The notes under the pieces: model-generated
Told to the model about the DNA's origin: nothing
Seen by the model: only the letters and a program-made list of their open reading frames with translations
Database searches by the model: none
Made by a program: the position numbers and the translations under genes
Assembly: GCF_007991735.1 (NCBI RefSeq)
Contig: NZ_BJYX01000033.1
Span: forward strand, 1 to 35,433
Direction of reading: 5' to 3'
Source of the DNA: Terrabacter aerolatus
Lineage (GTDB): Bacteria > Actinomycetota > Actinomycetes > Actinomycetales > Dermatophilaceae
Length of the DNA: 35,433 bases
Shown: positions 7,516 through 16,081 of the stretch, in pieces
How positions within the stretch are numbered: position 1 is the first letter of the stretch
How the letters are laid out: each line of letters starts with the position of its first letter

Positions 7516-8360
7516 GAGGCCTTCTCGGTCTCCGCCGTGCGGGACGCGGCGATGTGTCGGATGAGGTGTCGGGGCTTGATGCCGGTCATGAGACCCGGCT
7601 CGAGGGCCGAGCGGCGCAGGCGCTGGGTGTACTCCTCCTGCGGCCGTGAGAGGAGGTCATCGGTGCGACCGCTCTCGACGATGCGTCCGGCCCGCATGAC
7701 GACGGTGTCCTGCGAGATGGCACGCACGACGCCGAGGTTGTGCGAGATGAACAGGTAGGTCAGGCCGGTCTCGGCCTGGATGTCCCGGAGCAGCTCGAGC
7801 ACCTGCGCCTGGACGGAGACGTCGAGGGCGCTCGTCGCCTCGTCGCAGACGAGCAGCTCGGGATCGGACGCGAGCGCCCGGGCGATGCCGATGCGCTGGC
7901 GCTGGCCACCGGAGAACTCCGGCGGCTTGCGCTCGAGCGCCGTCCTCGGCAGACCGACCCGGTCGATGAGCTCGGCGGCCTTGTCGCGCTGGACCTTCCG
8001 CGACTTCTCGCCGCGCACCCTGACCGGCTCGGCCACGATCTCCTGGGCGGTCAGGTGCGGGTCGAGGGACCCGTACGGGTCCTGGAAGACCATCTGCACC
8101 CGGTGACGCATCGGGCGCAGCTGCTTCTCGGAGAGCTGGGCCAGGTCGGTGCCGTCGAGGTCGAGGACGCCGGACGTCGGCTTGAGCAGCCGCACGAGCG
8201 CCTTGGCGATCGTCGACTTGCCGCAGCCCGACTCGCCCACGATGGCGAGCGTCCCGCCACGGGGCACGCGGAACGACACGTCGTCCACCGCGCGGAAGAC
8301 CTCCTTGCCGGTGCGGTACTCGACGGCGAGGTTGCTGACGGTGAGCAGGTCATCAGCCAC
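7512..8360 (-). CDS. Dipeptide/oligopeptide-type ABC transporter ATPase (DppF/OppF-like)
   Basis: A cytoplasmic ATPase of 282 residues. Walker A is GESGCGKST, the Q-loop lies in MVFQDPYGS, the signature is SGGQRQRIGIARAL, Walker B is LLVCDEATSALD and the H-loop is FISHN. These are the hallmarks of the nickel/peptide subfamily, although the usual C-terminal oligopeptide extension is modest. The GTG start at 8360 overlaps the previous gene by eight bases; a longer frame upstream translates to non-homologous sequence and was discarded. It pairs with the ATPase at 8353-9195 to power the permeases encoded upstream. Confidence 0.92.
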   Translation of the reverse strand: MADDLLTVSNLAVEYRTGKEVFRAVDDVSFRVPRGGTLAIVGESGCGKSTIAKALVRLLKPTSGVLDLDGTDLAQLSEKQLRPMRHRVQMVFQDPYGSLDPHLTAQEIVAEPVRVRGEKSRKVQRDKAAELIDRVGLPRTALERKPPEFSGGQRQRIGIARALASDPELLVCDEATSALDVSVQAQVLELLRDIQAETGLTYLFISHNLGVVRAISQDTVVMRAGRIVESGRTDDLLSRPQEEYTQRLRRSALEPGLMTGIKPRHLIRHIAASRTAETEKAS

Positions 8361-9195
8361 GGCTGGCCTCCTTCGCGAGCTCGGGCACGGCGAGCGCCGG
8401 GTCCTCCCACGGGCCGAGCTCGGGGATCGCCCCGAGCAGCTTCTGGGTGTAGGGGTGCTGGGGGTGGTCGACGACATCGGTGACGGAGCCGCTCTCGACG
8501 AAGCTGCCGGACTTCATGACGTGGATCCGGTCGCTCATGAGCCGCGCGACGCCGAGGTCGTGGGTGATGAGCAGCAGCGCGATGCCGGTGCGCTCCTGCA
8601 GCTCGAGCAGCAGGTCGAGGATGCCGGCCTGCACCGTGACGTCGAGGGCGCTCGTCGGCTCGTCGGCGACGATGAGGTCGGCGTCGGTCGAGACCGCCAT
8701 CGCGATGAGCACACGCTGGAGCATGCCGCCCGAGAGCTGGTGCGGGTAGGCGTCGAACTGCTTGGCGGGGTTGCGGATGTGCACCTGCTCCATGAGCGAG
8801 AGTGCGCGGGCCCTGGCCTCGCCCCGGCCGAGCTTGGGGTACTTGACCCGCACAGCCTCGGTCATCTGGCGGCCGACGGTGCGGATCGGGTTGAGGGCGG
8901 TCATGGGGTCCTGCGGGATGAGCGCGACGGCCCGTCCGCGGAGCTTGTCGATGACGGCGCGGCTGCCGGTGACGTCCTGGCCCGAGATGCGGGCCTCGCC
9001 CGAGATGACCGCGAGGTCGTCGGGAAGCAGCCGCAGGATCGCCATGGCCGTCGTGGACTTGCCCGACCCGGACTCGCCGATGATCGTCACGGTCTCACCG
9101 GCGTCGATGTGGAAGCTGACCCCGTCGACGGCGCGGACGACGGAGGTGCCCGTCATCAGCTCGACCTGCAGGTCCTTGACCTCGAGGACGCTCAT
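8353..9195 (-). CDS. Dipeptide/oligopeptide-type ABC transporter ATPase (DppD/OppD-like)
   Basis: A 280-residue ATPase with Walker A GESGSGKST, Q-loop ALIPQDPMT, signature LSGGMLQRVLIA, Walker B LIVADEPTSALD and H-loop LITHD. The motif R-N-P-A-K-Q before the signature and the C-terminal HPYTQKLLGAIPELG are typical of the DppD/OppD branch. Two starts are possible: ATG 9195, which shares one base with the upstream stop (TGATG), and GTG 9198, giving GTGA overlap and one more residue. It forms the ATP-binding heterodimer with the next gene product. Confidence 0.92.
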   Translation of the reverse strand: MSVLEVKDLQVELMTGTSVVRAVDGVSFHIDAGETVTIIGESGSGKSTTAMAILRLLPDDLAVISGEARISGQDVTGSRAVIDKLRGRAVALIPQDPMTALNPIRTVGRQMTEAVRVKYPKLGRGEARARALSLMEQVHIRNPAKQFDAYPHQLSGGMLQRVLIAMAVSTDADLIVADEPTSALDVTVQAGILDLLLELQERTGIALLLITHDLGVARLMSDRIHVMKSGSFVESGSVTDVVDHPQHPYTQKLLGAIPELGPWEDPALAVPELAKEASRG

Positions 9196-10145
9196 CACTG
9201 GTCTCCCTTCGCACGGCGGACCCGGTCACGCAGGCCGTCCCCGACGAGGTTGACCCCGACGACGAGCAGGGCGATGACGATGCCCGGGATGGTCACGAGC
9301 CACCACTTTCCGGTGACGAAGAGCTCGCGCCCGTCGGAGATGATGCCGCCCCACGTCGGGTAGGGGCGCTGCACGCCGGCGCCGAGGAAGCTGAGCGCGC
9401 TCTCGAGGAGCACGGCCTGGGCGAGCAGCAGCAGGACGACGACGAGGACCTGCTGGAGGATGTTGGGGATGAGGTGCCGGGTGATGATCGAGATGCGGTG
9501 CAGCCCGAGCACCCGTGCTGCCGCGACGTACGGCTTCTCCCGCTCGACGAGCACGAGGGCGCGCGTGATGCGCGCCGGCTCGGGCCACTGGGCGAAGGCG
9601 ATGACGAGGGTGATGACGGGGATCGACGGCCCGAAGAGGGCGACGACGAGCAGCAGCATGAGCAGCAGCGGCAGCGACATCTGTGCCTCGAGCAGGCGCG
9701 AGACGATGGTGTCGACCCAGCCACCGAAGTAGCCGGCCGCGGCGCCGGCGACGATGCCGACGAGGCCGGACACGAAGATGGCGAGCACGCCGATGACGAG
9801 CGAGGTCTGACCGCCGTGCAGCACCCGGCTCAGCAGGTCGCGGCCGTTGGGGTCGGTGCCGAAGAGGTGGCCGGCGCTGAACGGCGGGAGCGAGGACTCC
9901 GACAGCTGGCCGATGATCGGGTCGGGAAGGGGCAGCAGCTGGGCGAGCGCGACCGGGACGACGACGAGCCCCGCGCAGATCGCACCGACCCAGATCTTGA
10001 TGGTGCTGTAGCGCGCCCGCCTGGCCGCGGCCGAACGGCGGAGCAGCACCTTGGTGACGGCCGAGTCGCGGCCGAGGATCGAGCCCGGAACCTCGCTGAG
10101 GTTGGGCACCTGCGGGTGCCCGGGCAGGTTCGTCGAGGTGGTCAT
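9195..10145 (-). CDS. ABC transporter permease (DppC/OppC-like)
   Basis: A 316-residue inner-membrane permease. After a polar N-terminal tail of about 45 residues comes the first helix (WVGAICAGLVVVPVALAQLL), then the DppC-type periplasmic region HLFGTDPNGRDLLSRVLHGG near 100-118. A five-helix core follows, with the ATPase-contact loop EPARITRALVLVEREKPYVAAARVLG (EAA-like). ATG 10145 overlaps the stop of the dppB-like gene by four bases. It pairs with that gene product to form the channel. Confidence 0.92.
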   Translation of the reverse strand: MTTSTNLPGHPQVPNLSEVPGSILGRDSAVTKVLLRRSAAARRARYSTIKIWVGAICAGLVVVPVALAQLLPLPDPIIGQLSESSLPPFSAGHLFGTDPNGRDLLSRVLHGGQTSLVIGVLAIFVSGLVGIVAGAAAGYFGGWVDTIVSRLLEAQMSLPLLLMLLLVVALFGPSIPVITLVIAFAQWPEPARITRALVLVEREKPYVAAARVLGLHRISIITRHLIPNILQQVLVVVLLLLAQAVLLESALSFLGAGVQRPYPTWGGIISDGRELFVTGKWWLVTIPGIVIALLVVGVNLVGDGLRDRVRRAKGDQ

Positions 10146-11074
10146 GAGCTGGCCTCTCCGAGTCGGACGCGCGGGTCCATGAGCGGGTAGAGCAGGTCGA
10201 CGAGGAGCTGCACCACGAGGGCCAGCACGACCGTGACGAGGACCGTGGCCTGGATGAGCGGGAAGTCGCGCTGCTTGAGTGCGTTGACGACGAGCTCGCC
10301 GACGCCCGGCCACTTGAAGACGACCTCGACGATGACGACGCCGTTGAGCATCGCGGCGAAGCGGGTGCCGAGGGCCGTGACGACGGGGATGGCCGAGTTG
10401 CCGAAGGCGTAGCGCCAGGTCAGGGCACGCTCGGAGATGCCGCGCGACCGCGCCACCGTGAGGTAGGGCGAGGCGAGGTTGACGACCATCTCGCGGCGCA
10501 CGAGCCGGCTGATGAGGGCGACCTGCAGGATCGCGATCGTCACCGTCGGCAGGACGATCGAGCTGGCCGACGTGAAACCGGCCGGCTCGAACCAGCCGAG
10601 CTGGACGGCGAAGAGGATGAGCAGCACGAAGCCGATCCAGAAGTCCGGCATGGACTGCCCGGCGATCGTCGCGATGTTCGAGCCCAGCTCCTTGGCGGTG
10701 TCGGCCCGCCGGGCCATCCACACCCCGAGGGGGATGGCGACGACCGCCGTGACGACGATCGCGGCCACCGCCAGCGTGATGGTGTACGGCAGGCGCTCCA
10801 TGACGACCTCGAGCGCCGGGCGCTTGAAGAAGAACGAGGTCCCGACATCCCCTTGGAACAGGTGCTGCAGGAAGGTCACGAACTGCACGGGGATGGACCG
10901 GTCGAGGCCGAACTGCTCGCGGATGGCCGCGAGCTGCTCCGAGGTCGGGTTCGGCGGCGCGTAGTTCGCCGCCGGGTCACCCGGGGCCATCCGCAGCAGG
11001 ACGAAGACCGTCGCGGTCGCGAGGAACGCGGTGAGCACGGTCTGCCCGATGCGCTTGAGGACGTAGGTCAGCAT
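10142..11074 (-). CDS. ABC transporter permease (DppB/OppB-like)
   Basis: A 310-residue permease with the DppB N-terminal signature: YVLKRIGQTVLTAFLATATV as helix 1, then LLRMAPGDPA. The domain GDVGTSFFFKRPALEVVMERLPYT precedes helix 2. The EAA-like loop RREMVVNLASPYLTVARSRGI and the C-terminal block VVFKWPGVGELVVNAL complete the family pattern. ATG 11074 lies 36 bases after the binding-protein stop, the only junction in this operon without overlap, which would allow higher expression of the binding protein as is usual for ABC importers. Confidence 0.93.
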   Translation of the reverse strand: MLTYVLKRIGQTVLTAFLATATVFVLLRMAPGDPAANYAPPNPTSEQLAAIREQFGLDRSIPVQFVTFLQHLFQGDVGTSFFFKRPALEVVMERLPYTITLAVAAIVVTAVVAIPLGVWMARRADTAKELGSNIATIAGQSMPDFWIGFVLLILFAVQLGWFEPAGFTSASSIVLPTVTIAILQVALISRLVRREMVVNLASPYLTVARSRGISERALTWRYAFGNSAIPVVTALGTRFAAMLNGVVIVEVVFKWPGVGELVVNALKQRDFPLIQATVLVTVVLALVVQLLVDLLYPLMDPRVRLGEASS

Positions 11075-11110
11075 GGGATCACCTGGAGGTGGGCGGGTCG
11101 GCGGACCCGG

Positions 11111-12739
11111 TCAGGCCGAGACCGTCACGGAGCCGAGGTCGTAGGAGTTGATGGCGCGCAGCTTGAGCGTCGTGACGCGCTTGCGCTTGGCGAGGACGTT
11201 GTTGGGCGTCCAGGCCCACATGGCCGGCCAGAGCGCCCAGATCTTCGTCTGGGCCTGCCCCAGCAGGGCGTCGCGCTTGGCCTCGTCGGCCTCGGCCCCG
11301 GCCTGGTCGAGCAGGGCGGAGATCTCGGGGGCGACGAAGCCCTGGTAGGTGTCGCGGGTCTTCTCCTTCTCCGCCGTGCCGCCGTACTGGCCCTGGAGGT
11401 TGGTCAGCGCGAGACCGGTCTGGTTGCCGTAGCCGTTGGCCAGCACGTCCCAGTCGCCGGCCTCGCCGCGACGCCAGGCGTTGATCTCGCCGCCCTTGGG
11501 GATCATCTTCAGGGTGGCCGTGACCCCGACGGCGGCGAGCATCTGCGAGATGGCCTCGAGCACGCGGGAGGCGCCGGCGAACTCCGAGTCCTCCCAGATG
11601 AAGGTGAGCTTGAGGTCGCTCGCGCCAGCGGCGGCGAGCATCTGCTTGGCCTTGTTCGGGTCGTAGGTGTAGGTCCCCGTCCGCGCGAAGCCCGCGAGGG
11701 TCTTGGGCACGACGCCCTCGGCCGAGCTGACCTGGTTGTTCATCAGGGCCTTGATGAGCGAGTCGTGGTCGATGGCGTAGGTGAGGGCCTCGCGCACCTC
11801 GGGCTTCGACAGCGGGCTGCTGGCCGGCTTTCGGAAGTTGTAGAAGAGGTGGATCAGGCGCGTGCCGGGCGTCTCGATGACGTCGACGTCGGCGTTGGTC
11901 TTGAGCGAGGCCGCCGACTCGGGGGTGATGGTGTCGATGACGTCGGCCTGGCCGGAGGTGATGGCGATGACGCGAGCGCCCTCCTCCTCCTGGTAGCTGA
12001 CGTTGACCTCCTGGAGCCTGGCCTTCTCGCCCCAGTAGTTGTCGTTGCGCGTCAGCTTGTAGGTGCCGGTGCCGGTGTCGGCGTTCGCGATGACGAACGG
12101 GCCGGTACCGAGGCCGTTGCTCAGCTCCTCGGCCTTGTTGTCCTTGGCCGGCGTGATGAGGATGTTGGACATCAGCGAGCTGAGCGTGACGACGGGGGTC
12201 TTCGTCGTGAGCGTGAAGGTCTTGTCGTCGACCTTGGTGAAGGTCGGCTGCTCCGGGAACTGGGAGGCGACGTAGCCGGCCTTGACCTCGAAGTAGAGCT
12301 TGAGCGCAGTCTCGACGTCCTCGACGGTGACCGGCGACTTGTCGGAGTAGTGGATGTCGCTGCGCAGCTTGACGGTCCACTCGGTGGGCTTGGTCTGCTC
12401 GAAGGACTCGGCGAGGACGAGCTGGGGCTTGAGGTCGTCACCGATCTTCGTCAGCGCCTCGCGCACGGCGCGCTGGACGGTGACGGCCGCGTCGTACTGG
12501 TTCAGCTTGTTGTCGAGGCTGACCAGGTTGCGGTTGAGCACGATGCTCAGTGTGCCCCCTGCCGCCCCTCCCCCGGCAGTGCTCGCGGTGTTGGCGGTCT
12601 TGGGGCCGGCGCAGGCGGCGAGTGCGGGAGCGAAGAGCGCTCCGGCGCCGGCCAGCGAGGCCAGCTTGAGCATCGAGCGACGCGAGACCTCCCGCGTCGG
12701 CTGGTCAGACGTGGGAAGCAGTGCAGGCTGCTGGGGCAT
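11111..12739 (-). CDS. Family 5 extracellular solute-binding protein, Tat-exported lipoprotein
   Basis: A 542-residue receptor of the peptide/nickel/oligosaccharide family (SBP family 5). The N-terminus has a twin-arginine motif SRRSMLKLAS (about residues 19-28), a hydrophobic segment and the lipobox LAAC, with the acylated cysteine near residue 43. The mature domain contains the family features: YSDKSPVTVEDVETAL, the block VREALTYAIDHDSLIKALM and the late segment with the YDPNKAKQMLAAAG repeat. ATG 12739 has GAGGAG seven bases upstream; earlier in-frame codons lie in the promoter region. It is the first gene of the operon, read divergently from the kinase gene, and defines what is imported. 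Family members bind peptides, but also oligosaccharides and sugar acids, and context favours the latter. Confidence 0.93.
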   Translation of the reverse strand: MPQQPALLPTSDQPTREVSRRSMLKLASLAGAGALFAPALAACAGPKTANTASTAGGGAAGGTLSIVLNRNLVSLDNKLNQYDAAVTVQRAVREALTKIGDDLKPQLVLAESFEQTKPTEWTVKLRSDIHYSDKSPVTVEDVETALKLYFEVKAGYVASQFPEQPTFTKVDDKTFTLTTKTPVVTLSSLMSNILITPAKDNKAEELSNGLGTGPFVIANADTGTGTYKLTRNDNYWGEKARLQEVNVSYQEEEGARVIAITSGQADVIDTITPESAASLKTNADVDVIETPGTRLIHLFYNFRKPASSPLSKPEVREALTYAIDHDSLIKALMNNQVSSAEGVVPKTLAGFARTGTYTYDPNKAKQMLAAAGASDLKLTFIWEDSEFAGASRVLEAISQMLAAVGVTATLKMIPKGGEINAWRRGEAGDWDVLANGYGNQTGLALTNLQGQYGGTAEKEKTRDTYQGFVAPEISALLDQAGAEADEAKRDALLGQAQTKIWALWPAMWAWTPNNVLAKRKRVTTLKLRAINSYDLGSVTVSA

Positions 12740-12815
12740 CGGGACTCCTCGTTGAGCGGTGGCCTCCCCGTCGGCGGCGCACGCTGCGCCCCTCGGGTTC
12801 ACCAACCTTCGCACC

Positions 12816-12834
12816 ATTGCGTGATCTGCGCAAT
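12816..12834. promoter_or_regulatory. Candidate operator ATTGCG-N7-CGCAAT in the divergent promoter region
   Basis: A perfect 6+6 inverted repeat spaced by 7 bases lies 77 bases upstream of the binding-protein gene start. The core TTGCG-N7-CGCAA with identical spacing recurs at 13058-13074. An A/T run (minus strand ACAAAAAACG, 12841-12850) and TACAGGTATT next to it could be promoter elements of the leftward operon, so a protein bound here would cover the transcription start. The DeoR regulator of the cluster is the obvious candidate, by inference. Confidence 0.6.
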
Positions 12835-12985
12835 ACCTGTAGCGTTTTTTGTGAAAGGCGGGTGAGCGTATGCCGTCCGGCACGGTCACAAGGGTTCGCC
12901 CGACGCCTTTCAGCTCCACCGGCAAGGTCGCCAAAGTCCTTGCTGCACAATGATTTATCCGGACAGCACGCAGCGAGGAGGAGAC

Positions 12986-14272
12986 ATGAGCGCACCGGTT
13001 CTGGGCATCGTCGCCGATGACCTCAGCGGCGCCGCAGAGAGCGCATCACACCTGCTGTTGCGCGTTTCGCGCAACAGCGTCGTTCTCATCGCCTCCAACT
13101 CGTCCGGCGACCCGTCCATCTCCGCGCAGCCCGACGACGTCCTCACGGTAGACACCGACTCCCGCAGGCTCGACGCAGCGGACGCGGTGCGCGCGGTACG
13201 CGCAGCCGCAGCCCTCGTGGCCGGCGCGCCGGTCGTCGTCAAGAAGGTGGACTCCCTGCTGCGCGGCCACCTGGCCGCCGAGGTCGCTGCCCTCGCGGAC
13301 GAGCTGGGCCGCACACCGGTCGTGGCCGTGGCCAACCCAGCCCTCGGTCGCGTCGTGCGCGACGGCGTGCTCCACGTCGGCGACACGCCCCTGCACGAGA
13401 CCGACCTGTGGGACGTCGAGCCGACCGCGGCCCCGTCCCGGGTCGCCGAGGCGCTGCACCCGCTGCCCACCGTGCTCGTCCCGCACACCGTCGTCGCACT
13501 CGGGGTCGACGCCGTCGCCGGCGCCCTGACCGAGGCCACCACGGCCGGTCTCCTCGCGGTGTGCGACGCCGTCACCGAGAGCGACCTCGCGGTCGTTTAC
13601 GAGGCGGCCACCCGGGGCCGTGACGCGCTGCTCGTCGGGTCCGGCGCCCTGGCAGCCGTCGCCGCGGCCGCCCTCCCGGTCGGTGACCGGCGGCCCGGAC
13701 CGGACCTCGAGGCACCGATGGCCCGCTCGCTGCTGCTCGTGCTCGGCACGCGCGCCAGCGTGGTCCCCGCCCAGCTCGAGCAGGTGGCAGCTGCGCGCCG
13801 GGCGCACGTCGTGCTCGTGCAGCCCGAGCTGCTGCTCTCCGCTCCCGGCGACCCGGTCGCCGTGCTGGCCGGGCTGCCGCGCGACGGCGTCGTCGTCGTC
13901 GCCCTCGACCCGACAGCCCCCGCCGACCCCAGGCGGTCCCGCGCGCTCACCGAGGCCCTTGCCGATGCGGTCGCGCCGCTGCTCGACGACTACGACGCTG
14001 CGTTCCTGTCCGGAGGCGAGACCGCACGCGCCGTGCTCGACCGGGTCGGCGCCGGCTCCCTCGACGTCATCGACGCCGTCGAGCACGGCACCGTCGTGAG
14101 CCGTCGTCCCGGCGGCCGCCTCGTCGTGACCCGCCCGGGCAGCTTCGGCGGCCCGTCCTCCCTCGTCCGCGTCGCGGAGCACCTGCTCGACCGTCCCACG
14201 CCCCATTCGCCCGAAACGACTCACACCGCAACCCGCGCCGCCCCCGGCGCGACCACCGAGGAGAACTCATGA
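12986..14272 (+). CDS. Four-carbon acid sugar kinase (DUF1537 family; DtnK/OtnK-like)
   Basis: A 428-residue kinase. The N-terminal domain opens with GIVADDLSGAAES, the DUF1537 substrate-domain motif (usually DDxTGA), followed by VDTDSR and VKKVDSLLRGHLAAE near residues 80-95. The C-terminal nucleotide-binding domain shows FLSGGETARAVL near 346-357 and TRPGSFGGPSSL near 382-393. Characterised members phosphorylate D-threonate, L-threonate, D-erythronate or 3-oxo-tetronate at O-4 with ATP. GAGGAG before ATG 12986 fixes the start. The stop overlaps the pdxA-like ATG (ATGA), so the kinase and the dehydrogenase that uses its product are coupled. The coding sequence carries a second copy of the putative operator at 13058-13074. 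The neighbouring PdxA2 favours D-threonate or D-erythronate as substrate. Confidence 0.9.
   Translation: MSAPVLGIVADDLSGAAESASHLLLRVSRNSVVLIASNSSGDPSISAQPDDVLTVDTDSRRLDAADAVRAVRAAAALVAGAPVVVKKVDSLLRGHLAAEVAALADELGRTPVVAVANPALGRVVRDGVLHVGDTPLHETDLWDVEPTAAPSRVAEALHPLPTVLVPHTVVALGVDAVAGALTEATTAGLLAVCDAVTESDLAVVYEAATRGRDALLVGSGALAAVAAAALPVGDRRPGPDLEAPMARSLLLVLGTRASVVPAQLEQVAAARRAHVVLVQPELLLSAPGDPVAVLAGLPRDGVVVVALDPTAPADPRRSRALTEALADAVAPLLDDYDAAFLSGGETARAVLDRVGAGSLDVIDAVEHGTVVSRRPGGRLVVTRPGSFGGPSSLVRVAEHLLDRPTPHSPETTHTATRAAPGATTEENS
13054..13078. promoter_or_regulatory. Perfect 11-bp inverted repeat containing the second TTGCG-N7-CGCAA site
   Basis: GCTGTTGCGCG, then TTT, then its exact reverse complement, 69 bases into the kinase gene. 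The inner 17 bases keep the TTGCG-N7-CGCAA arrangement of the intergenic site 241 bases away. It could be a downstream operator (looping or roadblock) or an RNA hairpin. Confidence 0.6.
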
Positions 14273-15276
14273 GCGCCGCCCTTCCCCGCATCGCCGTGAC
14301 CATGGGAGACGGCGCCGGCATCGGCCCGGAGATCATCGTCAAGGCCCTGGCCGACCCGCACGTCGCGACCATGGCGCGCACCGTCGTCGTCGGGGACGCA
14401 CTGCGCCTCAAGCAGGCCGCGGCCGTCGCGGACGTCGCCGTCGACATCGTCACCATCGACGACGTCGAGCAGGCGAGCGAGATCCCGGGGCGCATCAACG
14501 TCATCGACCTGGCCCTACTCCCGGCGGACCTGCCCTTCGGGCAGCTGTCCGCGGTCGCCGGCGACGCGGCATACCACTACATCCGGGTCGCGGCCGATCT
14601 CGCGATGGCCGGCCAGGTGCAGGCCATCTGCACGGCCCCGCTCAACAAGGAGGCGCTGCACGCCGGCGGCCACGTCTTCCCCGGCCACACCGAGCTGCTC
14701 GCCCACCTCACCGGCACGCCCGAGGTGTCGATGATGCTCTCGACCGAGCGGGTCAAGGTCATCCACGTCACGACCCACATCGGCCTCATCGACGCCGTCA
14801 ACCGCATCGAGCCGGGCCTCGTCGAGCGGGTCATCCGCCGCGGCCACCGGGCGCTCGTCGACGCCGGCAACCCCACCCCGAAGATCGGCGTGTGCGGCAT
14901 CAACCCGCACGCCGGCGAGAACGGCCTCTTCGGCTACGGCGAGGAGGAGTCGAAGATCAACCCCGCGATCGAGGTCTGCCGCGCGGACGGCATCGACGTG
15001 CACGGCGCCCTCCCGGCCGACACGCTCTTCTTCCTCGCCGGCCGTGGCGACTACGACCTCGTCGTCGCGATGTACCACGACCAGGGCCACGGGCCGGTCA
15101 AGGTGCTCGGCCTCGAGGCCGGGGTCAACGTCACCATCGGGCTGCCCGTCATCCGTACGTCCGTCGACCACGGAACGGCGTTCGACATCGCCGGCACCGG
15201 CATCGCCGACCACCGGTCGATGATCGAGGCCCTTCGACTCGGCGCGGAGATGGCGCCGCGGCCCGTCGACGCCTAA
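14269..15276 (+). CDS. pdxA2: PdxA2-type 4-phospho-D-threonate/erythronate dehydrogenase
   Basis: A 335-residue member of the PdxA isocitrate/isopropylmalate dehydrogenase-like family. The N-terminus TMGDGAGIGPEII is diagnostic. Metal-binding histidines occur in FPGHTELLAHLTG (near 141), VTTHIGLID (near 166) and AMYHDQGHGPVK (near 270). TAPLNKEALHAGG and GINPHAGENGLFG are further family blocks. In pyridoxal synthesis PdxA acts on 4-hydroxy-L-threonine phosphate. The PdxA2 branch, found next to DUF1537 kinases, oxidises and decarboxylates 4-phospho-D-threonate or -erythronate to dihydroxyacetone phosphate. Coupling to the kinase gene by a four-base overlap makes the catabolic role much more likely here. 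Confidence 0.9.
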   Translation: MSAALPRIAVTMGDGAGIGPEIIVKALADPHVATMARTVVVGDALRLKQAAAVADVAVDIVTIDDVEQASEIPGRINVIDLALLPADLPFGQLSAVAGDAAYHYIRVAADLAMAGQVQAICTAPLNKEALHAGGHVFPGHTELLAHLTGTPEVSMMLSTERVKVIHVTTHIGLIDAVNRIEPGLVERVIRRGHRALVDAGNPTPKIGVCGINPHAGENGLFGYGEEESKINPAIEVCRADGIDVHGALPADTLFFLAGRGDYDLVVAMYHDQGHGPVKVLGLEAGVNVTIGLPVIRTSVDHGTAFDIAGTGIADHRSMIEALRLGAEMAPRPVDA

Positions 15277-15277
15277 G

Positions 15278-16075
15278 GTGCCCAGCGTGGCGAAGCACAC
15301 CGCACAGACGCGTCGGGGCGAGATCGTCCGCCTCGCCACCACCAGTGGGCTCGCGAGCGTGGAGGAGCTCTCCGACCAGCTCGGGGTCACGGCATCGACG
15401 ATCCGGCGCGACCTCGCCAAGCTGACGGCACAGGGCAAGCTCGCCCGCACCTACGGCGGGGTGATGAGCCTCGCGCACCACCCGGAGGCCTCGCTGCGCC
15501 AGCGCCTCGGCGAGGCCCACGCGGCCAAGCGGGACATCGCGCGGTGGGCCGCCGACCAGATCGAGCCCGGCGAGACGGTGCTCCTCGACGCCGGGTCGAC
15601 GATGGGAGCCCTCGCGGACGCCATCACCAAGACGCCCGAGCTGACCGAGCTGACCGTCGTCACCGCGGGAATCAGCGCCATGGTCACCCTCACCGACAGT
15701 GTCGGCATCGACGTCATCGCCCTCGGCGGCCGGCTGCGGCCGCTCAGCCAGGCCTTCGTCGGACCGCTCGCCGAGGCCGCGGTGCAGCGCCTCAGCTTCG
15801 ACCGGGCCTTCATGGGCGCCGACAGCGTGCACGCCGAGCGCGGCATCTGCGAGGCCGACCTCGAGCAGACCCGGCTCAAGGAGCTGATGATGAGCCGGGC
15901 CGAGCACACCTACGTCCTCGCACACGCCGACAAGCTCGGCCAGAGCCCCTTCCACGCCTGGGCCGTCATGCCGCGCGCGTGGACGCTGGTGACCGACGAG
16001 TCCGCCGATCCCTCTGCGTTGCAAGCGTTCCGCGACAACGGCATCGAGGTCGTCGTCGCACCCCGGCGCGACTGA
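15278..16075 (+). CDS. DeoR/GlpR-family transcriptional regulator
   Basis: A 265-residue repressor-type protein. The N-terminal winged helix shows ASVEELSDQLGVTASTIRRDL then GKLARTYGGV near residues 25-62, the textbook DeoR signature. The sensor domain has LDAGSTMGALADAI near 107, VVTAGISAM, IALGGRLRPLSQAFVGPLAE and FMGADSVHAERGI, the sugar-phosphate-binding fold of DeoRC. The GTG at 15278 begins one base after the pdxA2 stop; a second GTG at 15287 is an alternative. DeoR proteins usually sense phosphorylated sugars, so a phospho-tetronate or dihydroxyacetone phosphate is a sensible inducer. The two TTGCG-N7-CGCAA sites are its candidate targets. Confidence 0.92.
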   Translation: MPSVAKHTAQTRRGEIVRLATTSGLASVEELSDQLGVTASTIRRDLAKLTAQGKLARTYGGVMSLAHHPEASLRQRLGEAHAAKRDIARWAADQIEPGETVLLDAGSTMGALADAITKTPELTELTVVTAGISAMVTLTDSVGIDVIALGGRLRPLSQAFVGPLAEAAVQRLSFDRAFMGADSVHAERGICEADLEQTRLKELMMSRAEHTYVLAHADKLGQSPFHAWAVMPRAWTLVTDESADPSALQAFRDNGIEVVVAPRRD

Positions 16076-16081
16076 GAGCGG

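Noticed and set aside
10853-12865. 670-codon frame on the plus strand
   Set aside because: It is antisense to the solute-binding protein gene and has a low-complexity Val/Gly/Asp/Arg composition typical of shadow frames.
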